The notes beneath the pieces were generated by a model that searched no databases, was not told where the DNA came from, and worked only from the letters and a program-made list of their open reading frames with translations. A stretch of 64,000 bases of DNA from NCBI RefSeq assembly GCF_022698145.1, contig NZ_JALDAX010000001.1, positions 434,001 to 498,000 on the forward strand, written 5' to 3'. This DNA comes from Streptomyces spinosisporus. Its GTDB lineage: Bacteria; Actinomycetota; Actinomycetes; Streptomycetales; Streptomycetaceae. Shown here piece after piece: positions 16,784 to 26,875 of this stretch. The position numbers and the translations under genes were made by a program. Every line of letters starts with the position of its first letter. Position 1 is the stretch's first letter.

Positions 16784-17641
16784 GTGAGGCGGAGCACGCC
16801 GGGCTCGGCGGTGACGGGGATTCCGGAGAGCTGGACGGCCGCCGCGCCCCGGGTGCCGCAGCAGCCCGCGGCGGCGGACGTCGACCGCGACCGGCGCGAC
16901 CGGGCCGCGGGGACGGACCGGGAACGGGCCGACGGGCAGGGGGCCGGACGCGGGAGGGACGTCGCCGCCACGCGCGGCGAGCACACCCACAGCGAGCAGC
17001 CCTACCCCCGCCCCCGTCCGGTGCAGCGGGCCTCCGTGCGCGGTCAGATCCTCGACGCGCTGCGTACCGCGCTGGTCGCGGGCGAGCTGACGCCGGGGGA
17101 GGTGTACTCGGCGCCGGTCCTCGGTGAGCGGTTCGGGGTCTCCGCGACGCCCGTCCGGGAGGCGATGCAGCAGCTCGCGCTCGAAGGGGCGGTCGAGGTG
17201 GTGCCCAACCGGGGCTTCCGGGTGATCGAGCGCGGCACCCGTGAACTGGCCGAACTGGCCGAGGTCCGGGCGCTGATCGAGGTTCCGGTGGTGCTGCGCC
17301 TGGCCCGTACGGTCCCGGCCGAACGCTGGGTGGAGCTACGGCCGCTGGCCGACGCGACGGTCCGCGCCGCATCCTCCGGCTGCCGTGCCACCTACGCCGA
17401 GTCCGACCGCACCTTCCACCGCGCCCTGCTGTCCTTCTGCGGCAACGAACAGCTCGTCCAGATCGCCGACGACCTCCACCGCCGCGCCCAGTGGCCCCTG
17501 GTCGGCGCCCCCGCCACCCGCGGCCGCGCCGACCTCGTCGCGGACGCCGCCGAACACACCTCCCTCCTGGACGCGCTGATCGCCCACGATCTCGACGTGG
17601 TACGGGGCCTGGTGGGGGAGCACTTCACCGGGGCACTGTGA
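16784..17641 (+). CDS. GntR/FCD-family transcriptional regulator
   Basis: Regulator of 285 residues. An unusual Arg/Asp-rich tail of about 80 residues precedes the GntR winged helix (VRGQILDALRTALVAGELTP, LGERFGVSATPVREAM). The C-terminal FCD effector domain retains its likely metal/ligand histidines (DRTFHRALL, AAEHTSLLDAL, GEHFTGAL). GTG 16784 is chosen because GGAGGAGG at 16772-16779 is ideally placed; an in-frame ATG at 16748 is less well served. It shares an upstream region with the iron-box gene. Ligand and targets are unknown. Confidence 0.85.
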   Translation: MRRSTPGSAVTGIPESWTAAAPRVPQQPAAADVDRDRRDRAAGTDRERADGQGAGRGRDVAATRGEHTHSEQPYPRPRPVQRASVRGQILDALRTALVAGELTPGEVYSAPVLGERFGVSATPVREAMQQLALEGAVEVVPNRGFRVIERGTRELAELAEVRALIEVPVVLRLARTVPAERWVELRPLADATVRAASSGCRATYAESDRTFHRALLSFCGNEQLVQIADDLHRRAQWPLVGAPATRGRADLVADAAEHTSLLDALIAHDLDVVRGLVGEHFTGAL

Positions 17642-17678
17642 GCGACTGAGGCTGCAGTCCCGCGACCGGACCTGAGGC

Positions 17679-17990
17679 AGCTCAGGTTGTAGCCGCCCCA
17701 CAGCCGGCGGAGCCGGTCCCCGGGCCAGGTCAGCCCGTGGCCTCCCCGCAGCCGGCGGAGCCGTTCCCCGGGCCGGTCAGGCCGTAGCCGGCCTCGGTGT
17801 CGGAGGTGCCGACTGCCGAAGCGGCCAGGTCCGGCGACTGCGGCGGGTCTCTCGGCCGCGGGGGAAGACTCGCGGCCGTCAGGGCGGGCGGCGGCCCGCG
17901 GGCCAGCTCAGGTTGTAGCCGCCCCGCAGCCGGCGGAGCCGGTCCCCGGGCCGGTCAGGCCGTAGCCGCCCCCGTAGCCGGCGGAGCCAG
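17679..17990. repeat. imperfect direct repeats, duplicated 3' end of the downstream gene
   Basis: This gap of about 310 bp between the GntR gene and the TPR-like gene has no gene. It is built from copies of a segment with core CAGCCGGCGGAGCCGGTCCC followed by CGGGCCGGTCAGGCCGT: copies near 17701-17738, 17749-17790 and 17926-17968, with a partial copy at 17973-17989 inside the TPR-like gene. A second unit, CAGCTCAGGTTGTAGCCGCC, precedes two of the copies (near 17679 and 17904). Read on the minus strand, the units look like repeated copies of the gene's last codons plus its stop. Confidence 0.7.
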
Positions 17991-18737
17991 TTGGCGGGAG
18001 AGCCAGGTTGGTACGCCGCCGAGGAGGCGGAACAGGCGGCGGGCCTCCTCGCGGAGGCGGGAGGCCTCCGGTTCCGTTTCCGTGTCGGCCAGGGACACCA
18101 GGGCCGGGGCCGTGCCGACGAGGTAGCCCAACTCCTCGCGGATGCGCAGGGATTCGGCGAAGCCGTGCCGTGCCTCGGCCAGCTCCCCCTCCCGCAGGGC
18201 GAGTCCGGCGAGATGGCGCCAGGTGAACGACAGCAGCAGCGGGTCGGAGTGCGCCGTGGCGGCCGCGTGCGCCCGCCGGTACGCCGCCCGCGCGGCCTGC
18301 GGCGACCCCGTGAGGTTCTCCGCGAGCAGACCCCGCCGGAAGTCCAGCACCGCGCGCCCCGCCGCACCCGGAGCGATCAGCGCCGCCGCCCGGCCCAGCG
18401 CGGAGCGTGCCTCGTCGGCCCGGTCGCGCACTCCGTGCAGGGTGGCCGCGTACGCAAGGTGCCCTCTTTCACAAGCGGCCGCGCCCCGCTCGTCGTCGGT
18501 GTGGGCCAGCGCCTCGGCCGTGCGCAGCGCGTCCTCGGCCTCCTCCCAGCCCTGCTCGGTGTACAGACACCGTTCGACCAGCAGCGCGGCACGCTGCAAC
18601 GAGGCATCCGCGGTACCGGGTTGGAGCAGCGCGGCCGCGTCGGCCCAGCAGGCGCGTGAGCGCAGCCGCCATACCGCGGTCTGGAGGGGATCGTCACCAG
18701 CGGTCGTTCCGTTACCAGACATGGCGGTATGCGCCAC
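17955..18737 (-). CDS. TPR-like helical repeat protein, function unknown
   Basis: Protein of 260 residues made of amphipathic Ala/Arg/Leu-rich helix pairs typical of tetratricopeptide folds (WEEAEDALRTAEALAHTDDE, LRIREELGYLVGTAPALVSL), without a signal peptide or catalytic motif. Starts compete: GTG 18737 with GGGAGGG just upstream is chosen; ATG 18722 and GTG 18755 are alternatives. It may be a scaffold or a degenerate regulator domain. Its 3' end belongs to a repeated segment that continues past the stop. Confidence 0.65.
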   Translation of the reverse strand: MAHTAMSGNGTTAGDDPLQTAVWRLRSRACWADAAALLQPGTADASLQRAALLVERCLYTEQGWEEAEDALRTAEALAHTDDERGAAACERGHLAYAATLHGVRDRADEARSALGRAAALIAPGAAGRAVLDFRRGLLAENLTGSPQAARAAYRRAHAAATAHSDPLLLSFTWRHLAGLALREGELAEARHGFAESLRIREELGYLVGTAPALVSLADTETEPEASRLREEARRLFRLLGGVPTWLSRQLAPPATGAATA

Positions 18738-18838
18738 GTTGCCCTCCCCGAGCACGCCATCGAGCTATGAGTGGTGGCGGCATCTCAGCACGAATTCCGG
18801 GGCCCGGCCAAGGGGGTGGGTGAAGGATTTCACAAAGT

Positions 18839-18879
18839 CGTGGGACGGTGACGGCACTTGGTGCCACCCCCGTCCCACG
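18839..18879 (-). terminator. terminator of pucR
   Basis: A 10-bp stem (CGTGGGACGG at 18839-18848 with CCGTCCCACG at 18870-18879) with an inner GGCAC/GTGCC stem, 11 bases beyond the stop of the minus-strand PucR gene. Confidence 0.8.
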
Positions 18880-18889
18880 CCGGATGACC

Positions 18890-20563
18890 TCAGCTCATCC
18901 GCAGTGCCAGGAAGAAATCGAGCTTGTCCTCCAGGCGCGAGAGATCACGACTCGTCAACTGCTCGATCCGCCCGACGCGGTAGCGCAGCGTGTTGACGTG
19001 CAGGTGGAGCCGGGTCGCGCAGCGCGTCCAGGAGCCGTCGCAGTCGAGGAAGGCCTCCAGCGTGGGGATCAGCTCGGCGCGGTGGCGGCGGTCGTAGTCG
19101 CGCAGCGGATCGAGCAGCCGGGCGGTGAAGGCGCGGCGGACGTCGTCCGGCACGAACGGCAGCAGCAGCACGTGCGAGGCCAGCTCCTGATGCCCGGCCG
19201 CGCACACCCGTCCGGGCCGCGCAGCGGCGACCCGCCGTGCGTGCCGCGCCTCCTCCAGCGCCCCGCGCAGCCCCTCCGCCGAGTGCACGGCCGCGCTGAC
19301 GCCGAGCGTCACGTGCCCGTCGTCGTCCAGGCCCGCCGACAGCGGGTCCCGCACGGTCTCCAGCAGCACGTCGGCGAGGATGCCGGTCTCGGAGCCGTCG
19401 TGCTCGGCCGAGACGGCCGGCAGCGGTACGAGTGCGACGGCCTCGTCGCCGGTGTGGGCCACGGCGATACGGTCGGAGGGCTCGGGCCCCGTCGCCAGCG
19501 GGTCGACGAGGATCTCCTCCAGCAGCGCCTGCGCGACCGGCCCGGCCTCGATGTCCGCGTCCGCCCAGTCCACGCGGGCCACGATCACCTGCCAGTGCGG
19601 CGCGGCCCCGAGGCCGGGCAGCAGCACCGGCGCCGCCACCCGCAGCCGGGCGGCGATCTCGGCGGGCGCCGCGCCCGTCTGCACCAGTTCCAGGACCTCC
19701 TGCGCCAGCCGTCTGCGCACCGTGCGCGCCGCGTCCCTGCGGTCCCGCTCGACCGAGATCAGCTGGGTGACGCCCTGCAGCAGGTCCAGCCGCTCCGCGG
19801 GCCAGTCCCCGGCGTCCGCCTCGACGGCCAGCAGCCAGTCCGACAGCACCGTCTCGCGCACGTCCCGCGAGGCCTGCGCGGAGCGCCCGCCGGCGCGGAT
19901 GGGGAAGAGGCTGTACGTGGTCGGGCCGAGCGTCACCCGGTGCGGTCCGCGCCGTCCCGTGCGGGCGGCGGCCAGGTGTTCCGCGGCCAGCTTGGCGCAG
20001 CGGTCGGCGGGCAGCCCCGGCCCGGCGGCCTTCGGGCCCGCGATGAGCCGGCCGGTGGGCGAGAGCACCCACGCCTGCAGGTCCAGGTCGGAGCCGAGCA
20101 GGTCGAGGACCACGTCGGGGCCGCCGCCCGCGGGGCCCGAGGTCATCATCCGCCGGTGCCGGTCGACGACGGCCGCGAGGTCCCCGGCGCGCTCGCCGGA
20201 CACCTGCCGCACCACATGCTCGGTGATCGTCGCGAACGCCACCGACTCGTCCACCGCGAACAGCGGCAGCCGGTGCCGGGCGCAGGCCGCGACGAGGTCG
20301 TCGGGGATGTCCCGCAGCTCCGCCTCACCGGCGGCCAGGGCCGCCACCCCGGCCTGCGCCAGGATCCGTACGAAGGGCTCGGAGTCGTCGGCGTCCCGGC
20401 GCCAGGCCAGCCCCGTCAGGACCAGCTCGCCGCCCGAGAGATAGCGGCTGGGGTCCCGCAGGTCGGTGGTCATCACCCCGCGTACGGTGCGGTCGAGCTC
20501 GTCCTCGCCGCCGAGCAGCCGCAGGCCCAGCGCGTCGGTGTCCAGCAGTGCGCGCAGCCGCAT
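18890..20563 (-). CDS. pucR: PucR-family transcriptional regulator, probable purine catabolism regulator
   Basis: Regulator of 557 residues. The N-terminal PucR domain (DLRDPSRYLSGGELVLTGLA, about residues 5-125), a GGDEF-like central region and the C-terminal HTH_30 motif (TRLHLHVNTLRYRVGRIEQL) are all recognisable. In Bacillus, PucR controls urate and purine degradation genes. Here it is divergent from the xanthine dehydrogenase operon, with a 342-bp shared upstream region, which supports control of that operon. It has its own terminator hairpin. Confidence 0.9.
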   Translation of the reverse strand: MRLRALLDTDALGLRLLGGEDELDRTVRGVMTTDLRDPSRYLSGGELVLTGLAWRRDADDSEPFVRILAQAGVAALAAGEAELRDIPDDLVAACARHRLPLFAVDESVAFATITEHVVRQVSGERAGDLAAVVDRHRRMMTSGPAGGGPDVVLDLLGSDLDLQAWVLSPTGRLIAGPKAAGPGLPADRCAKLAAEHLAAARTGRRGPHRVTLGPTTYSLFPIRAGGRSAQASRDVRETVLSDWLLAVEADAGDWPAERLDLLQGVTQLISVERDRRDAARTVRRRLAQEVLELVQTGAAPAEIAARLRVAAPVLLPGLGAAPHWQVIVARVDWADADIEAGPVAQALLEEILVDPLATGPEPSDRIAVAHTGDEAVALVPLPAVSAEHDGSETGILADVLLETVRDPLSAGLDDDGHVTLGVSAAVHSAEGLRGALEEARHARRVAAARPGRVCAAGHQELASHVLLLPFVPDDVRRAFTARLLDPLRDYDRRHRAELIPTLEAFLDCDGSWTRCATRLHLHVNTLRYRVGRIEQLTSRDLSRLEDKLDFFLALRMS

Positions 20564-20905
20564 TCTCGTCGCCGCCGTTCTTTGTCTCGAAATCTACGAT
20601 GATGGGGAGGAGGAGCGGTGGAAGGAGCCCGGCGACCGCCGCGCGCGGCGCATCCCTCGATCGCCTGGCTGTTTCCTGCGTTTTTACAGGAGAACGAAGA
20701 GGTTGCTGATGACCTCCGTTCATACGAATCTACAAGATGCCCGGCCTGGCCAGCCAACTCCTTCATGGTTTCCGTGACTGACCCGGGCGGAGCACGGCGC
20801 TGTGTACTGACTCCGTTCCGCGTGAACAGCACGTGAACGAGCCGGGACCGCCGGAGTGGATCTGGCTCGATCCGTACGACCACGAGACGCAGAAGAGAGC
20901 CGGCC
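20564..20905. promoter_or_regulatory. 342-bp divergent control region, pucR / xanthine dehydrogenase
   Basis: No gene recognised. It contains T-rich stretches unusual for this genome, including TCCTG-N8-CAGGA (20674-20691) around TTTTTA, and must hold both promoters and PucR sites. A 22-codon frame (20709-20777) has no clear ribosome site. Confidence 0.45.
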
Positions 20906-21795
20906 ATGGACTTCCTTCGCCCCGCCAGCTGGCAGGAGGCGCTCGCCGCCAAGGCGGAGCACCCTGCCGCTGTGCCGATCGCCGGCGGCACCGACGTGAT
21001 GGTCGAGATCAACTTCGACCACCGCCGGCCCGAGCACCTGCTCGACCTGAACCGCATCGCCGACCTGTACGAGTGGGAGGTCGGCGAGGAGAGCGTACGG
21101 CTGGGCGCATCCGTCCCGTACACGCAGATCATGGAGAACCTGCGCGCCGAGCTGCCGGGCCTCGCCCTCGCCTCCCGCACCGTCGCCTCCCCGCAGATCC
21201 GCAACCGCGGCGGCGTCGGCGGCAACCTCGGCACCGCCTCCCCGGCCGGCGACGCCCACCCCGCCCTGCTGGCGGCCGGCGCCGAGGTCGAGGTCGAGTC
21301 GGTGCGCGGCAGCCGCCGTATCCCGATCGACGCGTTCTTCACCGGCGTCAAGCGCAACGCACTCGCCGCGGACGAACTGATCAAGTGGGTGCACATCGCG
21401 AAGGCCGACGGGCCGCAGCAGTTCTCCAAGGTCGGCACCCGCAACGCCATGGTCATCGCGGTGTGCGCCTTCGGTCTCGCGCTGCACCCCGCGACCCGCA
21501 CGGTCCGCACCGGCATCGGCTCGGCCGCGCCCACGCCCGTGCGGGCGAAGGCCGCGGAGGAGTTCCTGAACGCGGCGCTCGAGGAGGGCGGCTTCTGGGA
21601 CAACGGCAGGATCGTCCCCCCGTCGGTCGCGGCGCAGTTCGCCCAGCTCTGCTCCGGCGCCTGCAACCCGATCGACGACGTCCGGGGCACGGCGGGCTAC
21701 CGCCGCCACGCGGTCGGCGTCGTGGCCCGCCGCACGCTTGCCTGGACGTGGGAGTCGTACCGCGGCGCCCGCCGCGTCACGGAGGGAGCCGCGTG

Positions 21796-21796
<1 letters not shown>
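20906..21796 (+). CDS. xanthine dehydrogenase family, FAD-binding subunit
   Basis: Flavin subunit (296 residues) of a three-subunit molybdenum hydroxylase. The FAD-binding motif PIAGGTDVMVEIN (residues about 25-37) and the second signature RNRGGVGGNLGTASPAGDAH are typical of the CoxM/XdhB type. The start is ATG 20906 after AAGAGAG. Its TGA overlaps the ATG of the iron-sulfur subunit by one base (TGATG), so translation is coupled. The complex oxidises hypoxanthine or xanthine to urate in the cytoplasm. Confidence 0.92.
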
Positions 21797-22286
<490 letters not shown>

Positions 22287-22290
<4 letters not shown>

Positions 22291-24680
22291 CCCCCATGCC
22301 CGCCGACAAGGCTCCCACCACGATCAGCCAGGGGTCGCAGACCAAGGGCGGTATCGGCGAGTCCACGCTCCGCCCGGACGGCACCCTGAAGGTCACGGGC
22401 GAGTTCGCGTACTCGTCCGACATGTGGCACGAGGACATGCTGTGGGGCCAGATCCTGCGCTCCACCGTCGCCCACGCCGAGATCGTCTCCATCGACACCG
22501 GCGAGGCCCTGGCCACACCGGGCGTCCACGCCGTCATGACGTACGACGACCTGCCGACCGCGGTGCGCCACTACGGCCTGGAGATCCGCGACACCCCGGT
22601 CCTCGCCCACGGCAAGGTGCGCCACCACGGCGAGCCGGTCGCGATCGTCGCCGCCGACCACCCCGAGACCGCGCGCCGCGCCGCCGCCAAAATCCGGGTC
22701 GAGTACCGCGAGCTGCCCGTCATCACCGACGAGGCCTCCGCGACCGCGCCCGGCGCCGTCCTCGTCCACGAGAACCGCGAGGACCACCACGCCCGCCACG
22801 TCCCGCACCCCAACATCGTGCACCGCCAGCCGATCGTCCGCGGCGACGCGGCCGCGGCCGCGCGCCGAGCCGACGTCATCGTCACCGGCGACTACACCTT
22901 CGGCATGCAGGACCAGGCCTTCCTCGGCCCCGAGTCCGGTCTCGCGGTCCCGGAGGAGGACGGCGGCGTCCACCTCTACATCGCCACCCAGTGGCTCCAC
23001 TCCGACCTGCGCCAGATCGCGCCCGTGCTCGGCCTTCCCGAGCACAAGGTGCGCATGACGCTCTCCGGCGTCGGCGGCGCCTTCGGCGGGCGCGAGGACC
23101 TGTCGATGCAGATCCACGCCTGCCTCCTCGCCCTGCGCACCGGCAGGCCCGTCAAAATCGTCTACAACCGCTTCGAGTCCTTCTTCGGGCACGTCCACCG
23201 CCACCCGGCCACGCTCCACTACGAGCACGGGGCCACGCGCGACGGCAGGGTGACCCATGTGAAGTGCCGGATCGTGCTGGACGGCGGCGCCTACGCCTCC
23301 GCCTCCCCGGCCGTCGTCGGCAACGCCTCGTCCCTGTCGGTGGGCCCGTACGCGATCGACGACGTCGACATCGAGGCCCTCGCCCTCTACACCAACAACC
23401 CGCCCTGCGGCGCCATGCGCGGCTTCGGCGCGGTCCAGGCGTGCTTCGCCTACGAGGCGCAGATGGACAAGCTGGCCAAGGAACTCGGCATGGACCCGGT
23501 GGAGTTCCGGCAGCTGAACGCGATGGAGCAGGGCACCCTCATGCCGACCGGGCAGCGGGTCGACTCCCCGGCCCCGGTCGCCGAACTGCTGCGCCGCGTC
23601 AAGGCGATGCCCATGCCGCCGGAGCGCCAGTGGGAGTCCAGCGAGGGCGCGGACGTACGGCAGCTGCCCGGCGGCCTGTCCAACACCACCCACGGCGAGG
23701 ACGTCGTCCGCGGTGTCGGCTACGCGGTCGGCATCAAGAACGTCGGCTTCTCCGAGGGCTTCGACGACTACTCCACCGCGCGGGTGCGCATGGAGGTCGT
23801 CGGCGGCGAGCCCGTCGCGACCGTGCACACGGCGATGGCGGAGGTCGGCCAGGGCGGTGTCACCGTCCACGCGCAGATCGCCCGCACCGAGCTGGGCGTC
23901 GCGCAGGTGACCATCCGCCCCGCCGACACCCAGGTCGGCTCGGCCGGTTCGACCTCGGCCTCCCGGCAGACCTACGTCACCGGTGGGGCCGTCAGGAACG
24001 CCTGCGAGCTCGTCCGCGAGCGGGTGCTGGAGACCGGCCGCCGCAGGTTCGGTGCGTACCACCCCGCCTGGGCCACCGCCGAACTGCGCCTGGAGGGCGG
24101 CAAGGTGGTCACCGACGGCGGCGAGGTCCTCGCCGACCTGGTGGACGTCCTGGAGGGCGAGGCGGTCGAGGTGGAGCAGGAGTGGCGCCACCGCCCGACC
24201 GAGCCCTTCGACCGGCGCACCGGCCAGGGCAACGGCCACGTCCAGTACTCCTTCGCCGCGCACCGCGCCGTCGTCGAGGTCGACACCGCGCTCGGCCTGG
24301 TCAAGGTCGTCGAACTGGCCTGTGCGCAGGACGTCGGCAAGGCGCTCAACCCGCTGTCCGTCATCGGCCAGATCCAGGGCGGCACCGTCCAGGGCCTGGG
24401 CATGGCGGTGATGGAGGAGATCGTCGTCGACCCCGCGACGGCGAAGGTCAGGAACCCGTCCTTCACGGACTATCTGATCCCCACGATTCTCGACACGCCG
24501 ACCATCCCCGTCGACGTGCTCGAACTCGCCGACGACCACGCGCCGTACGGGCTGCGCGGCGTCGGTGAGGCACCGACCCTGTCGTCGACCCCGGCCGTGC
24601 TCGCGGCGATCCGCGACGCGACCGGGCTCGAACTGAACAGGACCCCGGTCCGGCCCGAGCACCTCACCGGAACCGTGTGA
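22287..24680 (+). CDS. xanthine dehydrogenase family, molybdopterin-binding subunit
   Basis: Catalytic subunit of 797 residues. The molybdopterin and substrate motifs include SGVGGAFGGREDL, NNPPCGAMRGFGAVQACFAY and the C-terminal LRGVGEAPTL carrying the catalytic Glu. GTG 22287 is chosen because AGGAGG is 5 bases upstream and the four-base GTGA overlap fits the operon style; ATG 22296 is second choice. The pucR-like regulator upstream and the purine permease downstream make purine oxidation the probable role. Confidence 0.93.
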
Positions 24681-24803
24681 AAGACCGCCAGTTCGTTCGT
24701 CTCGGGCCGTCCCCCGGGTCGTGCGGCCGCAGCACCATCCCAAATCCCGTATGCGCCTTCGGCGTTGACGGGTGCCTCTGTGAACCTTGGGAGTAGGCCC
24801 CAC

Positions 24804-26261
24804 ATGACCCAGCAGTCCCTGAAGCCGGCGACCACCGCCGCCGACGCGGGAGAAGGAACCCGCGTCCCGGCCGGCCGGTCCTGGCTCGACCGTTACTTCC
24901 ACATCACCAAGCGCGGATCCTCCGTCGCGCGAGAAGTGCGCGGCGGCGTCACCACCTTCATGGCGATGGCGTACATCCTCCTGCTCAACCCCCTGATCCT
25001 GTCCGGCAAGGACGCAGCCGGGGACACGCTCGGCCAGAAGGCCCTGATCACCGCGACGGCGTTCGGAGCGGCCTTCACCACGCTGCTCATGGGCTTCTTC
25101 GGCAAGGTGCCGCTCGCCCTCGCCGCCGGCCTGTCCGTCTCCGGCGTGCTGTCCTCGCAGGTGGCCCCGCAGATGACCTGGCCGCAGGCCATGGGCATGT
25201 GCGTGATGTACGGCGTGGTCATCATGCTGCTGGTCGTCACCGGCCTGCGCGAGATGATCATGAACGCGATCCCGCTCGCGCTCAAGCACGCCATCACCAT
25301 GGGCATCGGGCTGTTCATCGCGCTGATCGGCCTGGTGAAGGCCGGCTTCGTGCACCAGGGCAAGGCGACCCCCGTCACCCTCGGGGCGACCGGTGAACTC
25401 GCCGGCTGGCCCGTGCTGCTCTTCGCTCTCACCCTGCTCGCCATCTTCATGCTGCAGGCGCGCGGCATCCCCGGCGCGATCCTGATCGGCATCGTCGGCG
25501 GCACCGTCGCTTCCGTCGTCCTCAACGCGGCCGGTGTCATCGACCCGAAGCAGTGGGCGAGCGGCGCCCCCGAACTGCACGGCAGCGCGGTCTCCATGCC
25601 CGACTTCTCGCTCTTCGGCAAGGTGGAGTTCGGGGGGTGGGGCAGCGTCGGCGCGATGACCGTCGGCATGATCGTCTTCACGCTCGTACTGGCCGGCTTC
25701 TTCGACGCGATGGCCACCATCATCGGCGTCGGCACCGAGGCCAAGCTGGCCGACGAACAGGGCCGGATGCCGGGCCTGTCCAAGGCACTGTTCATCGACG
25801 GCGCGGGCGGCGCGATCGGCGGCGTCGCGGGCGCCTCCGGGCAGACCGTGTTCGTGGAGTCCGCGACCGGCGTCGGCGAGGGCGCCCGCACGGGCCTGTC
25901 CTCGGTGATCACCGGCCTGTTCTTCGCGGCCTGTCTGTTCTTCACCCCGCTGACGGCGATCGTCCCCGGCGAGGTCGCCGCCGCGGCCCTGGTGGTGATC
26001 GGCGCCATGATGATGATGAACGCCCGGCACGTGGACTGGGCCGACCGCGCCACCGCGATCCCGGTCTTCCTGACCGTCGTGATCATGCCGTTCACGTACT
26101 CCATCACCGCGGGCGTCGCGGCCGGAGTCGTCTCCTACGTCGCCATCAAGATCGCGCAGGGCAAGGCGCGGGAGATCGGCGCCTTCATGTGGGGCCTGAC
26201 GGTGATCTTCCTGGTCTACTTCTCCCTCAATCCGATCGAGAGCTGGATGGGCGTGCACTGA
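24804..26261 (+). CDS. NCS2 purine permease, AzgA type (adenine/guanine/hypoxanthine)
   Basis: Membrane transporter of 485 residues with about 12-14 hydrophobic segments. The AzgA/PbuG signature near the N-terminus (REVRGGVTTFMAMAYILLLN) separates it from UraA-type permeases. Another conserved block is FIDGAGGAIGGVAGASGQTV. It lies 123 bases after the xanthine dehydrogenase operon in the same direction, which fits import of hypoxanthine or guanine for that enzyme. A hairpin at 26271-26295 ends the operon. Confidence 0.9.
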   Translation: MTQQSLKPATTAADAGEGTRVPAGRSWLDRYFHITKRGSSVAREVRGGVTTFMAMAYILLLNPLILSGKDAAGDTLGQKALITATAFGAAFTTLLMGFFGKVPLALAAGLSVSGVLSSQVAPQMTWPQAMGMCVMYGVVIMLLVVTGLREMIMNAIPLALKHAITMGIGLFIALIGLVKAGFVHQGKATPVTLGATGELAGWPVLLFALTLLAIFMLQARGIPGAILIGIVGGTVASVVLNAAGVIDPKQWASGAPELHGSAVSMPDFSLFGKVEFGGWGSVGAMTVGMIVFTLVLAGFFDAMATIIGVGTEAKLADEQGRMPGLSKALFIDGAGGAIGGVAGASGQTVFVESATGVGEGARTGLSSVITGLFFAACLFFTPLTAIVPGEVAAAALVVIGAMMMMNARHVDWADRATAIPVFLTVVIMPFTYSITAGVAAGVVSYVAIKIAQGKAREIGAFMWGLTVIFLVYFSLNPIESWMGVH

Positions 26262-26270
26262 CGGCGACCG

Positions 26271-26295
26271 CGGCCGGCGGCGACCCCGCCGGCCG
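26271..26295 (+). terminator. terminator after the purine permease
   Basis: A perfect 10-bp GC stem (CGGCCGGCGG at 26271-26280 with 26286-26295) and a 5-base loop, 10 bases past the stop; it may also serve the convergent SRPBCC gene. Confidence 0.65.
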
Positions 26296-26323
26296 GTCGG
26301 GAGCAGGCATGCGTCGATCGGTG

Positions 26324-26764
26324 TCAGGGCGTTCTGAGGAGGCGGTTGGCCGCCCGTCCGAACATCGCGCGGGCGACGGGTGCGACGAGCACGTCGAGGA
26401 AACCGGGGAGGAAGCGGACGTCCAGCTCCTCGCGCCAGAGCACCCGGCTGCGGCCCCCCGGCCCCGGCCGGACCTCGATCTCGGCCCAGCCCGCGATCAC
26501 CCGTCCCCGCTTCTCCAGCCGGCACAGCCCCGCCTCGCCGTCCATGGGCGGTCGCCACACCGTGACCTCCATCGGGTCCTCGAAGGCGAGCGGCCACAGC
26601 CCGGAACGGGCGACGAAGACCGTGCCCACGTCCGTCGGCGCGGGCGTGACCACCCTGACGCGGGTCAGCGGGACCACGTCGCCGTGCCGGGGCCATGCGG
26701 TGAGGCGGCGCCACGCCTCGTCGAGGGGGAGCAGGGCCGTGCGTTGGAGGAGGAAGTTGACCAC
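26324..26764 (-). CDS. SRPBCC (START-like) family protein
   Basis: Protein of 146 residues with the N-terminal strand and helix of the SRPBCC fold (LLQRTALLPLDEAWRRLTAW), then alternating strands and a long C-terminal helix (LVAPVARAMFGRAANRLL). These proteins bind hydrophobic ligands; no ligand or reaction can be inferred. It stands alone between convergent and codirectional neighbours. Confidence 0.75.
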   Translation of the reverse strand: MVNFLLQRTALLPLDEAWRRLTAWPRHGDVVPLTRVRVVTPAPTDVGTVFVARSGLWPLAFEDPMEVTVWRPPMDGEAGLCRLEKRGRVIAGWAEIEVRPGPGGRSRVLWREELDVRFLPGFLDVLVAPVARAMFGRAANRLLRTP

Positions 26765-26875
26765 GTAACGATCGTAGGTAATCCGGGCTGCTCACAGGGG
26801 TGTTCACCGGCGCGTCACGCACTTGGACCAGAGCGGCGCGCGCCAGAGTGCGTAGACGGGACGGCTACGGCAGGG

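Noticed and set aside
20709..20777. A 22-codon frame (MTSVHTNLQDARPGQPTPSW...) before the xanthine dehydrogenase operon
   Set aside because: No clear ribosome site, ordinary composition, no sign of attenuation structure around it.
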